From the NCBI GenBank assembly GCA_902598315.1, contig CACKBP010000003.1:1-64000 (forward strand): a stretch of DNA of 64,000 nt. The letters run 5' to 3'. The notes beneath the pieces were generated by a model. It saw nothing but the letters and a program-made list of their open reading frames with translations, was not told the DNA's origin and made no database searches. Positions within the stretch are counted from its first letter, which is position 1, and each line of letters opens with the position of its first letter. Of this stretch, positions 22,222-30,664 are shown piece after piece. The DNA is from an uncultured Pelagibacteraceae bacterium. Lineage in GTDB: Bacteria > Pseudomonadota > Alphaproteobacteria > Pelagibacterales > Pelagibacteraceae. A program made the position numbers and the translations under genes.

Positions 22222-23235
22222 ATGTTAATTAAAAAAATGTCTAAAATATTTATTATATTATTAACTGCAATTTTTTTATTCACGAATATCTCCTTAGCTG
22301 AAACACAAAGTTTTAATTCATGGTTAACAAGTTTTAAATTAACAGCTGAAAAATCAGGTATATCAAAAAAAGTAATTGAAGATGTACTGACAGATGCCAG
22401 GTTTCTACCGAAAGTCATAGAATATGATCGATATCAGCCTGAATTCTACGAGGATACATTTACCTATATTAAAAAGAGATCTACAAAAAAAAAAATAAGA
22501 GATGGTTTAAAATTGTACAAAAAAGAAAAATCTTTAATAGACAAAGTTGAAAATGAATTTAATGTTGAGAAAGAACTTTTATTAGCCTTGATGGGAATAG
22601 AAACAAATTTTGGAAAATATCTTGGCAAGATGGATATTATTTCATCATTAGCTACATTAAGTTATGATAAAAGACGAAGTGAATTTTTTACTAAAGAGCT
22701 ATTAATATTATTAAGATTGGTAGATCAAAATTTGATTAACAAAGATATATTATTTGGATCTTGGGCTGGAGCCTTTGGTAATTTTCAATTTATGCCAAGA
22801 ACTATTAGAAACTATGCAATAGATTATGATAATAATAAAATGATAGAATTAAAAAAAACTCATGATTCATTTGCTTCAGCAGCTAATTACCTTAAATCGA
22901 TAGGTTGGAAAAAAAATCAACCTTGTTATATGAAAATTGAACTTAAAAAAAATATTCCTGATAAATATTTAAATTCATCAGCCAGAAATATTAAAAACAA
23001 GCGTAAAATGAATTTTTTTAAAAAGTATATTCATAATTTTGAAAATCTAAAATTTAAAAATAATATTAATTCAGCCATAATAATACCAGATAAAGATATT
23101 ATTCCAGGGTCAAAAAGTCTATCACCAGCTTATTTAATATTTGAAAATTATGAAAAAATTCTAAATTGGAATAGATCTTTAAGATTTGCATTGGCAGTAT
23201 GCACTTTAAAAGATAATTTTAAAAATGAAATTTAA
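22222..23235 (+). CDS. Lytic murein transglycosylase, MltB-like
   Basis: Cleaves the MurNAc-GlcNAc bond of peptidoglycan, forming 1,6-anhydroMurNAc ends. A signal peptide (IFIILLTAIFLFTNISLA) predicts export. The SLT_2/MltB motif LLALMGIETNFGKYLG near residue 115 contains the catalytic Glu, and GSWAGAFGNFQFMPRTI near 175 is the typical substrate-groove segment. At 337 aa the length is normal, and no peptidoglycan-binding C-terminal domain is apparent. ATG 22222 or 22237 could be the start. It forms a cell-wall cluster with the next two genes. Confidence 0.92.
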   Translation: MLIKKMSKIFIILLTAIFLFTNISLAETQSFNSWLTSFKLTAEKSGISKKVIEDVLTDARFLPKVIEYDRYQPEFYEDTFTYIKKRSTKKKIRDGLKLYKKEKSLIDKVENEFNVEKELLLALMGIETNFGKYLGKMDIISSLATLSYDKRRSEFFTKELLILLRLVDQNLINKDILFGSWAGAFGNFQFMPRTIRNYAIDYDNNKMIELKKTHDSFASAANYLKSIGWKKNQPCYMKIELKKNIPDKYLNSSARNIKNKRKMNFFKKYIHNFENLKFKNNINSAIIIPDKDIIPGSKSLSPAYLIFENYEKILNWNRSLRFALAVCTLKDNFKNEI

Positions 23236-23962
23236 AATTTTAATTTTTCTATTAATATTTAATTCTTGTACTGTAAATTATACTAAACAAGAAAATAGAA
23301 CTGCGTACAATACAAGGGGTTTTGCTTATATTTATAATACTAGTGATTATGAGAACAAAATAATTAAAGATAAAATGAATAATGAGATCTTACAAATTTC
23401 TCATTATGCTTTAAAATCGGGGACTCTAGTAAAATTAATAAACCCCAAAACTAAAGACACTATTGTTTTGAAAAATTACAGGCAAATAAAGTTTCCTGAA
23501 TTTTATAAGATATTAATAACCAAACCTGTGGCCGAAAGAATAAATCTGAATAAAGATTTACCTTATGTTGAAGTACTTGAAATCAAAAAAAATAAATCTT
23601 TCGTTGCAGAAAAAGCTAAAATTTATAATGAAGAGAAAAAGATATCAAATAAAGCTCCTGTTGCCTCAGTAGAAATTTCAAATATATCGAAAAATAAAAT
23701 AAAGACGACTAAATTGAGAGGTGAAAAAATCTTTATTTTAATAGCTTCTTTTTATTCAAGTGATGTAGCTGATTTTTTGAAGAAGAGAATCGCTAAAGAT
23801 ATCCCTGCTTTTGATATTAGAAAACTTAAAACTAAAAAAATCAACAATAAGAAAATAAACCTAATATCAGGACCATATAAAGCTATTAATTTAGTAAAAA
23901 ATGATTACATTCTACTAAAAAAATTTGGTTTTGAAGAATTAGAAATTTATATTTATGAATAA
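23225..23962 (+). CDS. RlpA-like septal lipoprotein with SPOR domain, probably catalytically degenerate
   Basis: Lipoprotein signal (ILIFLLIFNSC, lipobox cysteine near residue 15). A central region resembles the RlpA double-psi beta-barrel (ISHYALKSGTLVKLINPKT). A C-terminal SPOR-like domain (IFILIASFYSSDVADFLKKRI to the end, about residues 175-245) would target denuded septal glycan. Catalytically active RlpA has the motifs NDRGPF and IDLS. Aligned by eye, these read NYRQIKFP and ILIT here, so both aspartates appear lost. It lies between a lytic transglycosylase and a D,D-carboxypeptidase and overlaps both. Confidence 0.75.
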   Translation: MKFKILIFLLIFNSCTVNYTKQENRTAYNTRGFAYIYNTSDYENKIIKDKMNNEILQISHYALKSGTLVKLINPKTKDTIVLKNYRQIKFPEFYKILITKPVAERINLNKDLPYVEVLEIKKNKSFVAEKAKIYNEEKKISNKAPVASVEISNISKNKIKTTKLRGEKIFILIASFYSSDVADFLKKRIAKDIPAFDIRKLKTKKINNKKINLISGPYKAINLVKNDYILLKKFGFEELEIYIYE

Positions 23963-25103
23963 AATAGTTTTAATAGTTTTGATTTATTTATCGTTTATTT
24001 TTAAAGCTGTCGCTAATCCAAATATTAATGCAAGGACGATTATTTTGATGGATTATCATTCTAATGAAGTTTTATTTGAAGTTGATCCTGATGCTGAAAT
24101 ATATCCCGCATCAATGACTAAAATAATGACATCCATCATAGCTTTTGATTTGTTAAAAAAGGGACAGCTTTCATTAGACGACAAATTTGTAGTATCAGAG
24201 AATGCATGGAGACTTTCGCAAAGTGGATATTCATCAATGTTTATAATGGTTAATGACCAAGTTTCGGTTGAAGATTTATTAAGAGGAATTATTGTTGCAT
24301 CGGGTAATGATGCATGTGTTGCTCTAGCAGAGGGTATAGCTGGTTCTGAAGAAAATTTTGCGGAAATGATGACCGAAAAAGCTTATGAGATTGGTATGAC
24401 TAATACAAATTTTACTAATTCCTCAGGCATTAATGATCCTAACAATTTATCAACTGTAAGAGATATTGCAGTAATGTCCAAATATTTGATAGAAAATTAT
24501 CCAATTTACTATGAAATTTTTAAAGAGAAAAACTTTACTTGGGATCGAACTGGAGGAGACCCAATTAAACAGGGAAACAGAAACCCACTGCTCTATAAAA
24601 ATGTTGGAGTTGATGGAGTTAAAACTGGCTATTTAGCTGTTGAAAAATATTCTTTAGCTAGCTCAATGAAAAAAAAGGATAGAAGAATTATTGCAGTTGC
24701 TTCAGGATTTCCAACAAAAAATTTGAGAAGCTCAGAGTCATTAAAGCTACTTAACTGGGGCTTTAGAAACTCAAATACATTTGAGGTTACAAAAAAAAAT
24801 GAAACCTTTTTTGAACTAGAAACTTGGTTGGGTAGAAAAAATAAAATTAGGGCAATAAGTAAAGATGATTATTATTTAACATTAAATAAAAAAGATATAA
24901 GAAACCTTAAAATTTCTCTAAAATATGATGGACCTATTATAGCGCCAGTTCAAAAAGATCAGCGTGTAGCGGAATTAGTAATTTATAATAAAAATAAAAT
25001 TCTTAAAACATTACCTCTTTTTGCAGCTGAGGATTTAAAAAAAGTCAATTTTTTCAAAAGTTTATTCACTTCCCTCAACTTTTTAATATGGGGTGATGCG
25101 TAA
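23955..25103 (+). CDS. dacC: D-alanyl-D-alanine carboxypeptidase (PBP5/6-like)
   Basis: Low-molecular-mass penicillin-binding protein that trims the terminal D-Ala of peptidoglycan pentapeptides. A signal peptide covers about residues 1-21. The three active-site motifs are present: SxxK as PASMTKIM near residue 55, SxN as ASGNDAC near 117, and KTG as GVKTGYL near 220. A C-terminal PBP5-type beta domain and a terminal hydrophobic/amphipathic anchor (SLFTSLNFLIWG) follow. At 382 aa the length is typical. dacA would be an equally valid symbol. It overlaps rlpA-like and tmk. Confidence 0.92.
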   Translation: MNKIVLIVLIYLSFIFKAVANPNINARTIILMDYHSNEVLFEVDPDAEIYPASMTKIMTSIIAFDLLKKGQLSLDDKFVVSENAWRLSQSGYSSMFIMVNDQVSVEDLLRGIIVASGNDACVALAEGIAGSEENFAEMMTEKAYEIGMTNTNFTNSSGINDPNNLSTVRDIAVMSKYLIENYPIYYEIFKEKNFTWDRTGGDPIKQGNRNPLLYKNVGVDGVKTGYLAVEKYSLASSMKKKDRRIIAVASGFPTKNLRSSESLKLLNWGFRNSNTFEVTKKNETFFELETWLGRKNKIRAISKDDYYLTLNKKDIRNLKISLKYDGPIIAPVQKDQRVAELVIYNKNKILKTLPLFAAEDLKKVNFFKSLFTSLNFLIWGDA

Positions 25104-25743
25104 AAAAAAACCTTTTCTAATTGTATTTGAAGGAATAGAAGGTTGTGGGAAATCTTTCCAAAGTAGAAAACTTCATAATAAATTAAAAAAACTTGGAATT
25201 TCCTCAATACTTACACGGGAGCCAGGCGGCACAAAAAGTGCTGAATTAATAAGAAATTTAATTTTGAAAGACTATTTTAAAAGTACACAGAGAGATAAAT
25301 TTGACAAGTATACTGATACATTGCTTTATTTAGCAGCTAGAAATGAGCATATTAAATTTAAAATTAAACCTGCTTTAAAATTAAATAAAGTTGTCATATG
25401 CGATAGGTTCATAGACTCTACCACAGCTTATCAAGTTTATGGTAAAAAAGTTAATAAAAATTTTATTAGCAGTATACACAAACATATTTTGCATGGTGTA
25501 AAGCCAAATATAGTTTTTGTTTTAAAAGTTTCACAATTATCCGCAAAAAAAAGGTTGCTAAAAAGAAAAAGTAAAAATAGGTATGATAATCTTGGTAAAG
25601 CTTTTTATAATAAAGCTCAAATGTCTTTTTTGAAAATAGCTAATAGAAAAAAAAACTACTATATCTTAAATTCTTCAGATAATGATAATTCTTTAGAAAA
25701 GAAAATATTTGAAATAGTAAAAAAACAACTGAAGATAAAATGA
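25096..25743 (+). CDS. tmk: Thymidylate kinase
   Basis: Phosphorylates dTMP to dTDP. The P-loop is FEGIEGCGKSFQ near residue 10, and the DR(Y/F) motif is VICDRFIDSTTAYQ near residue 98. A LID-like segment (KKRLLKRKSKNRYD) follows. At 215 aa the length is normal. The track's GTG at 25093 is directly followed by ATG 25096, which I take as the start. It overlaps dacC by 8 nt and holB by 4 nt. A dacC-tmk-holB-metG-tatD-MBL order is standard in alphaproteobacteria. Confidence 0.96.
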   Translation: MRKKKPFLIVFEGIEGCGKSFQSRKLHNKLKKLGISSILTREPGGTKSAELIRNLILKDYFKSTQRDKFDKYTDTLLYLAARNEHIKFKIKPALKLNKVVICDRFIDSTTAYQVYGKKVNKNFISSIHKHILHGVKPNIVFVLKVSQLSAKKRLLKRKSKNRYDNLGKAFYNKAQMSFLKIANRKKNYYILNSSDNDNSLEKKIFEIVKKQLKIK

Positions 25744-26669
25744 ACATTGATGAATTTTTCGATCCAAAAAAATCACTTGAGCTATATGGCCTTAAAAATT
25801 ATTTTAAATTTTTAAAGGATCTTTATGATAACAAAAATTTACCAAAAGTGCTTTTGCTATCAGGTGAAAAAGGTCTAGGTAAATCTACTTTAGTAAATCA
25901 TATTTTATATTACATTTTCGACCGTAACAACTATAATCTAGAAAAAAATTTATTAAGTTATAAAAGTTCATTTTATAAACAATTTACCAAAAATATTTTT
26001 TCGAATATTATTTATTTATCTGGCTCATCTTTTACAAATATAAAAGTAGATGAAATAAGATCTTTAAAAAGAAATATCCTAAAAACGTCGCTAAGTAAAA
26101 AACTTAGATTTATAATTTTTGATGAAATTGATGTATTTAATAAAAATTCTTTAAATGCATTATTAAAAATAATTGAAGAGCCAGGAGAAGATACTTCTTT
26201 TATATTAATTAACAATAGAACAAAAACAATTCTCGAGACTATTAAATCTAGATGCCTAGAAATTAAGATTCATATGAATTCACAAACAAAATTAAAAGTA
26301 ACGGATCTTTTGTTAAAAAAATTTGATTTATCAAAAAAATTAGATTCGTATGGATCAATATCACCTGGAAATTCTATTAAACTTAACTATCTCCTAGAAA
26401 ATGATAAGTTTGATATAAATCAAAACTATAATAAAAATTTAAACAAACTTATTAACTTATATAAAAAAGAAAAAGAAGAATTTTATAATAATGTAATTTT
26501 ACTTTATACAGATTATTATTTTGAAAATTTAATGAAGAAAAAAATTTATCCCAACCAAAAAATTATAGAGGATAGAGTTTTTACTATAAAGAGTATTAAT
26601 GATTTTTTTATTTATAAACTAAACCAAAATAGCTTATTAACAAATATTAATGAGAGATTTAATGCGTAA
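25740..26669 (+). CDS. holB: DNA polymerase III delta' subunit
   Basis: Clamp-loader subunit of the replicative polymerase. The AAA+ features are Walker A SGEKGLGKSTL near residue 40, Walker B FIIFDEIDVFNKNSLNALLKIIEEP near 125-150, and the SRC sensor motif (TIKSRCLEI). At 309 aa it is on the short side, with a weakly conserved collar domain. It is coupled to tmk (4-nt overlap) and metG (8-nt overlap from ATG 26662). Confidence 0.92.
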   Translation: MNIDEFFDPKKSLELYGLKNYFKFLKDLYDNKNLPKVLLLSGEKGLGKSTLVNHILYYIFDRNNYNLEKNLLSYKSSFYKQFTKNIFSNIIYLSGSSFTNIKVDEIRSLKRNILKTSLSKKLRFIIFDEIDVFNKNSLNALLKIIEEPGEDTSFILINNRTKTILETIKSRCLEIKIHMNSQTKLKVTDLLLKKFDLSKKLDSYGSISPGNSIKLNYLLENDKFDINQNYNKNLNKLINLYKKEKEEFYNNVILLYTDYYFENLMKKKIYPNQKIIEDRVFTIKSINDFFIYKLNQNSLLTNINERFNA

Positions 26670-28203
26670 AAATTTTTACATAACAACACCAATTTATTAT
26701 CCATCAGGAAAACCTCATATGGGTCACGCTTACTCAAGCATAGTAGCCGATATTTTTGCAAGGTTTAAAAGGATAGAGGGTTATAATGTTTTGTTTTTAA
26801 CCGGAACTGATGAGCATGGGCAAAAAATTCAAAAAGAGGCAGAAAAAAACAACAAAGATCCAAAAATATTCTGCGATGAAATATCTGAAACATTTAGATC
26901 TTTAACTAAAACATTAAATTTAACTAACAGTGACTTCATACGAACATCAGAGACCAGGCATTTTAAATCAGTTAATGAAATATGGAATAGATTGATTAAT
27001 TCAGGAGATATTTACTTAGACAAATATAGTGGTTGGTATTCTGTATCGGATGAAGCTTATTACGATGTGGACGAAATCGAAGAAAAAAATGGTAAGAAAT
27101 TATCAAAAATTTCTGGGTCTACTGTAGAATGGGTGGAAGAAGAGTCTTATTTTTTTAAATTGTCTGCATTTCAAAATAAGTTATTAGATCATTATAAAAA
27201 GAACCCAGATTTTATTTTACCTACTTCAAGAAGAAATGAAGTAATAAGTTTTGTCCAAAAAGGGTTAAAGGATTTATCAATAAGCAGAACATCTTTTTCT
27301 TGGGGGATACCAGTTCCAGGAAATAAAAAACACGTTATTTATGTTTGGCTTGATGCTTTAACGAATTATTTAAGTGCAGTAAATTTCCCTAATACAAATG
27401 ACGATAAGTATAAATCTTTTTGGCCAGCGGATGTTCACATCATTGGTAAAGACATTTTGAGATTTCACGCTATTTACTGGCCAGCCTTTTTGTTTGCTGC
27501 AAACTTACCACTACCGAAAAGAGTTTTTGGACACGGTTGGATTCTTTCAGATGATAAAAAGATGTCAAAATCTCTTGGAAATATTTTGGATCCAATAGAA
27601 GTAATTAAAGATTATGGGATCGATCAGCTAAGGTATTATTTGATAAAAGAGGTCTCTTTGGGAAATGATGGGAGTATTTCTATGGGAAATTTGGAAAAAT
27701 GCATTAATAATGATTTAGCCAATAATTATGGTAATTTATGTCAAAGAGTTTTTTCATTCATTAAAAAAAATTGTAATAATAAAATTCCACAAAAAGATAA
27801 ATTGAAAGATACTGACGTCAAAATCATAACAAATATTAAAGATAATATTCCTAAACTTATTGAATATATTAATAAACAAAATCTAAATGAATATATTAGA
27901 ACAGTAGTCAATTTTTCATTTGAAGCTAATAAATATTTTAATGATTCTGAACCTTGGCATTATAAAACAAAGGACCCTAGTAGAATGCATGCTATATTAT
28001 ATACAATTGTAGAACAAATTAAAAATATTTCTATTTTATTAAACCCAATTATACCAATAGCTACTAAAAAAGTTTTAAACTCAATTAATATATCTGATAA
28101 AGATATTTTAATAGATAATATCAAAAAAAATAACGCTTTGGACTGTAGTTCTGAATTAAAAAGTTTAGAAATCTTATTTAAAAAAATCGAAAATGATAAT
28201 TGA
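26662..28203 (+). CDS. metG: Methionyl-tRNA synthetase
   Basis: Class I synthetase that charges initiator and elongator tRNA-Met. FYITTPIYYPSGKPHMGHAYSS carries the HIGH-type HMGH motif near residue 20, and KKMSKSLGNILDP is the KMSKS loop near residue 300. The zinc-knuckle region is the short Cys-free form (WYSVSDEAYYDVDEI) normal for this MetRS subgroup. No C-terminal tRNA-binding EMAP domain is seen. ATG 26662 (MRKNFYITTP) is preferred over the track's 26650. It overlaps tatD by 11 nt. Confidence 0.96.
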   Translation: MRKNFYITTPIYYPSGKPHMGHAYSSIVADIFARFKRIEGYNVLFLTGTDEHGQKIQKEAEKNNKDPKIFCDEISETFRSLTKTLNLTNSDFIRTSETRHFKSVNEIWNRLINSGDIYLDKYSGWYSVSDEAYYDVDEIEEKNGKKLSKISGSTVEWVEEESYFFKLSAFQNKLLDHYKKNPDFILPTSRRNEVISFVQKGLKDLSISRTSFSWGIPVPGNKKHVIYVWLDALTNYLSAVNFPNTNDDKYKSFWPADVHIIGKDILRFHAIYWPAFLFAANLPLPKRVFGHGWILSDDKKMSKSLGNILDPIEVIKDYGIDQLRYYLIKEVSLGNDGSISMGNLEKCINNDLANNYGNLCQRVFSFIKKNCNNKIPQKDKLKDTDVKIITNIKDNIPKLIEYINKQNLNEYIRTVVNFSFEANKYFNDSEPWHYKTKDPSRMHAILYTIVEQIKNISILLNPIIPIATKKVLNSINISDKDILIDNIKKNNALDCSSELKSLEILFKKIENDN

Positions 28204-28969
28204 TTCTCATTGCCATTTAACATACGAACCTATGTCAAAAGCTTTAGATGAAACTATAAATAGAGCAAATAGGGATGGTGTTAGGTATATGCTCACTATT
28301 TCGACTGAGGATAAAAGTTTTGATAAAATATTAAAGATAGTCCAAGATCATAAAAGTGTTTACGGTACCTATGGTATTCATCCTCATGAGGCAAAATCTC
28401 ACCAACATATTAAAAGTGATGATATAATTAGCAAAGTCAATCAAAATACAAAAATTATAGGTATTGGCGAAACAGGTTTAGATTTTTATTACAATCACTC
28501 TGAAAAAAAGGATCAAATTAATAGTTTTGAGGAACATATATTAGCCGCGCAGGAAAAAAATTTACCACTTATAGTCCATACAAGGTCTGCAGAAAAAGAA
28601 ACTCTTGAAACTTTAGAAAAACATCTAAAAAATAAAAATACTAAAATTCTTATTCATTGTTTTACTGGAACAAGGGAATTTGCTTTCAAATTATTAGATT
28701 TAGGTGCCTATATTTCTGCTAGCGGAGTAGTAACATTTAATAAATCTAAAGACTTAGCCAATACTTTTAGAGATATACCAAATGACAAAATATTAGTTGA
28801 AACTGATGCACCATATCTTGCCCCTGTGCCTTTAAGAGGTAAACCAAATGAACCTAGCTACATTATTCATACAGTAAAATTTTTATCCAAAATTAAAAAT
28901 TTATCATTTGATGAATTTTCAAAAATTACAACTAACAATTTCTTTAATTTATTTGGTAAATTAAATTGA
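28193..28969 (+). CDS. tatD: TatD-family deoxyribonuclease/hydrolase
   Basis: TIM-barrel metal-dependent hydrolase of the TatD/YcfH family, linked to DNA repair and 3'-5' nuclease activity. It starts MIIDSHCHLTY, carrying the HxH metal site. GIGETGLDFYYNHS holds the conserved Glu near residue 95. LIHCFTGTREFAF holds a His and VETDAPYLAPVPLRGKPNEP the catalytic Asp. At 258 aa the length is normal. It overlaps metG by 11 nt and the MBL gene by 4 nt. Confidence 0.95.
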   Translation: MIIDSHCHLTYEPMSKALDETINRANRDGVRYMLTISTEDKSFDKILKIVQDHKSVYGTYGIHPHEAKSHQHIKSDDIISKVNQNTKIIGIGETGLDFYYNHSEKKDQINSFEEHILAAQEKNLPLIVHTRSAEKETLETLEKHLKNKNTKILIHCFTGTREFAFKLLDLGAYISASGVVTFNKSKDLANTFRDIPNDKILVETDAPYLAPVPLRGKPNEPSYIIHTVKFLSKIKNLSFDEFSKITTNNFFNLFGKLN

Positions 28970-29733
28970 AAAGCAAATTTACAATATTAGGCTGTGGAAG
29001 TTCACTTGGATCCCCGTGGATAACTAATTACAGAGGAAATCTTAAAGTAAGTCCAAAAAACTTAAGAACTAGATGTTGTGCTCACATACAAAAAGGAAAT
29101 TTGTCTGTTTGTATAGATACATCCCCAGATATAAAACATCAATTTTTAAGAAATAAAATTAAAAATCTTGACTCAATAATTTACACTCATGAACATGTAG
29201 ATCAAACAGCAGGCATTTTTGAGATGAGACCGTTTTATTGGAAAAATAAATCAAAGATTCCTATTTACGGAAGTCAAAGAACGATTCAAGCTTTAAAAAA
29301 ATCTTATAGATTTTGCTTTATTGAAGAGCAAGGTTATAAACCGATTATGAAAGCCAACATTATAAGAAAAAATTTTTTTATTAAAAAAAATAAAGTTAAA
29401 TTATCAATAAGAGCTTTTCAAGTTACTCATGGACTAATAAAATCAACTGGTTATGTAATAGACAAAATTGCATATATTAGTGACTGTAATAAAGTGCCTT
29501 TGAAAAATTTAAGATATCTTAAAAATCTTAATTATCTTGTATTAGATTGTCTAAAATTTAAAAAACACCCATCTCACTTTAATTTAGATGAGGCTTTAGA
29601 CTTAATAAATATAACTAAACCTAAAAAAGCTATACTTACTAATTTGCATACAGATTTAGATTACTTTGAATTAAAAAAAAAATTACCAAATAATATAATC
29701 CCCGCGTACGATGGATTAAGTTTTACTAGTTAA
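28966..29733 (+). CDS. MBL-fold metallo-hydrolase, PhnP-like
   Basis: Metallo-beta-lactamase-fold protein related to phosphoribosyl 1,2-cyclic phosphate phosphodiesterase (PhnP). The opening FTILGCGSSLGSPW, the metal motif THEHVDQTAGI, YISDCN, HPSHFNLDEAL and LTNLHTDLDYFEL all match this family. The usual HxHxDH reads HxHxDQ here. The start is TTG at 28966, overlapping the tatD stop by 4 nt, since no ATG lies nearby. It ends convergently on the glutathione peroxidase gene with a shared TTAA (29730-29733). The substrate is unknown. Confidence 0.85.
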   Translation: MKSKFTILGCGSSLGSPWITNYRGNLKVSPKNLRTRCCAHIQKGNLSVCIDTSPDIKHQFLRNKIKNLDSIIYTHEHVDQTAGIFEMRPFYWKNKSKIPIYGSQRTIQALKKSYRFCFIEEQGYKPIMKANIIRKNFFIKKNKVKLSIRAFQVTHGLIKSTGYVIDKIAYISDCNKVPLKNLRYLKNLNYLVLDCLKFKKHPSHFNLDEALDLINITKPKKAILTNLHTDLDYFELKKKLPNNIIPAYDGLSFTS

Positions 29734-30266
29734 ATCAAGTTCTCAATTACTTTAATGAATTTTTTAGATGAAGGTTTTGTTATTGAGGAAAATGTTTCTA
29801 CAACTTTTCCATCTTTTCCAATTATAATTTTATGAAAATTCCACTTTGGTATTGCACCAATACCATAATCTTTTCTTGCCCATTTATAAAATGGATGCGA
29901 ATTATTACCTATTACACTAATCTTTTCCGTCATCGGAAATGTAATTCCAAAATTTGTTTCACAAAAGTTTTTTATTTCTTTATTGCTACCAGGTTCTTGT
30001 CTGAAGTTATTAGTGGGGATCCCTAAAACAACTACATTTCTACTCTTATATTCAGACCACAATGTTTGAAGATCTTCGTATTGAGGCGTGTAACCACATC
30101 TACTCGCAACATTTACCACTACAATTACCTTTCCTTTGTACTGACTTAATTTGATTAAGTCTCCATCTATGCTATTAAATTCGTAATCATAAGCGGTGCC
30201 ATTATTCCCAGCTATAACTTTTGAAAAAAAACCGAACATAAATAAAATAATGAATATTTTTTTCAT
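29730..30266 (-). CDS. Glutathione peroxidase-family thiol peroxidase, exported
   Basis: Reduces hydroperoxides with a Cys rather than selenocysteine active site. A signal peptide (IIFILFMFGFFSKVIA) suggests a periplasmic location. The catalytic tetrad is recognisable: Cys in VVNVASRCGYTPQY, Gln in NNFRQEPGSN, and Trp/Asn in KWNFHK. At 178 aa it has normal size for a bacterial Gpx with leader. It overlaps the upstream NifU-like gene by 4 nt, within a three-gene minus-strand set with nhaA. Confidence 0.92.
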   Translation of the reverse strand: MKKIFIILFMFGFFSKVIAGNNGTAYDYEFNSIDGDLIKLSQYKGKVIVVVNVASRCGYTPQYEDLQTLWSEYKSRNVVVLGIPTNNFRQEPGSNKEIKNFCETNFGITFPMTEKISVIGNNSHPFYKWARKDYGIGAIPKWNFHKIIIGKDGKVVETFSSITKPSSKKFIKVIENLI

Positions 30267-30664
30267 AATTTTAATGCTTTTAATACTGCATCAATTGGCA
30301 AAAATATACATTTAAATCTATTAAAATTGTCGCTATTTAGTAATTTTTCGAAATCAGATAACCTTTTAGGAATTTTTACATTTTTTTTTAATGATATTTT
30401 TTTTAAGATTGTTAAATCATTTTTAATATCTTTTAATTTAACGTTTTTTATTTTTCTCGATAGAAGACTTGCTGAAGCCTCACAGTATACACAAGATATA
30501 GTTTCGTATTTCATTGAGCTTATCTTTTTTTTATCTGCTATTAACTCTAAGGTAATTTTGTCGCCACATGTTGAATTTTTTAAAGATATCTTGTGTGAGT
30601 ATTTTTTTTTAAGACCTACATTTGAAGTATTAGAGGCTAATCTAATGATATCTTTATTAATCAT
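30263..30664 (-). CDS. Iron-sulfur cluster scaffold, NifU/SufU-like
   Basis: 133 aa, U-type scaffold family. Three conserved cysteines fit the IscU/SufU ligands: STCGD near residue 33, SCVYCEAS near residues 58-61 (with an extra Cys), and RFKCIFLP near residue 120. It is divergent from canonical IscU and more like the alphaproteobacterial SufU-like proteins. It overlaps both the glutathione peroxidase and nhaA by 4 nt, so it is probably co-transcribed. The antisense 114-aa ORF on the plus strand is a shadow. Confidence 0.83.
   Translation of the reverse strand: MINKDIIRLASNTSNVGLKKKYSHKISLKNSTCGDKITLELIADKKKISSMKYETISCVYCEASASLLSRKIKNVKLKDIKNDLTILKKISLKKNVKIPKRLSDFEKLLNSDNFNRFKCIFLPIDAVLKALKL

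Noticed and set aside
26662-28203. MetRS without the zinc-knuckle cysteines
   Set aside because: This is the normal state of the MetRS subgroup found in many alphaproteobacteria.
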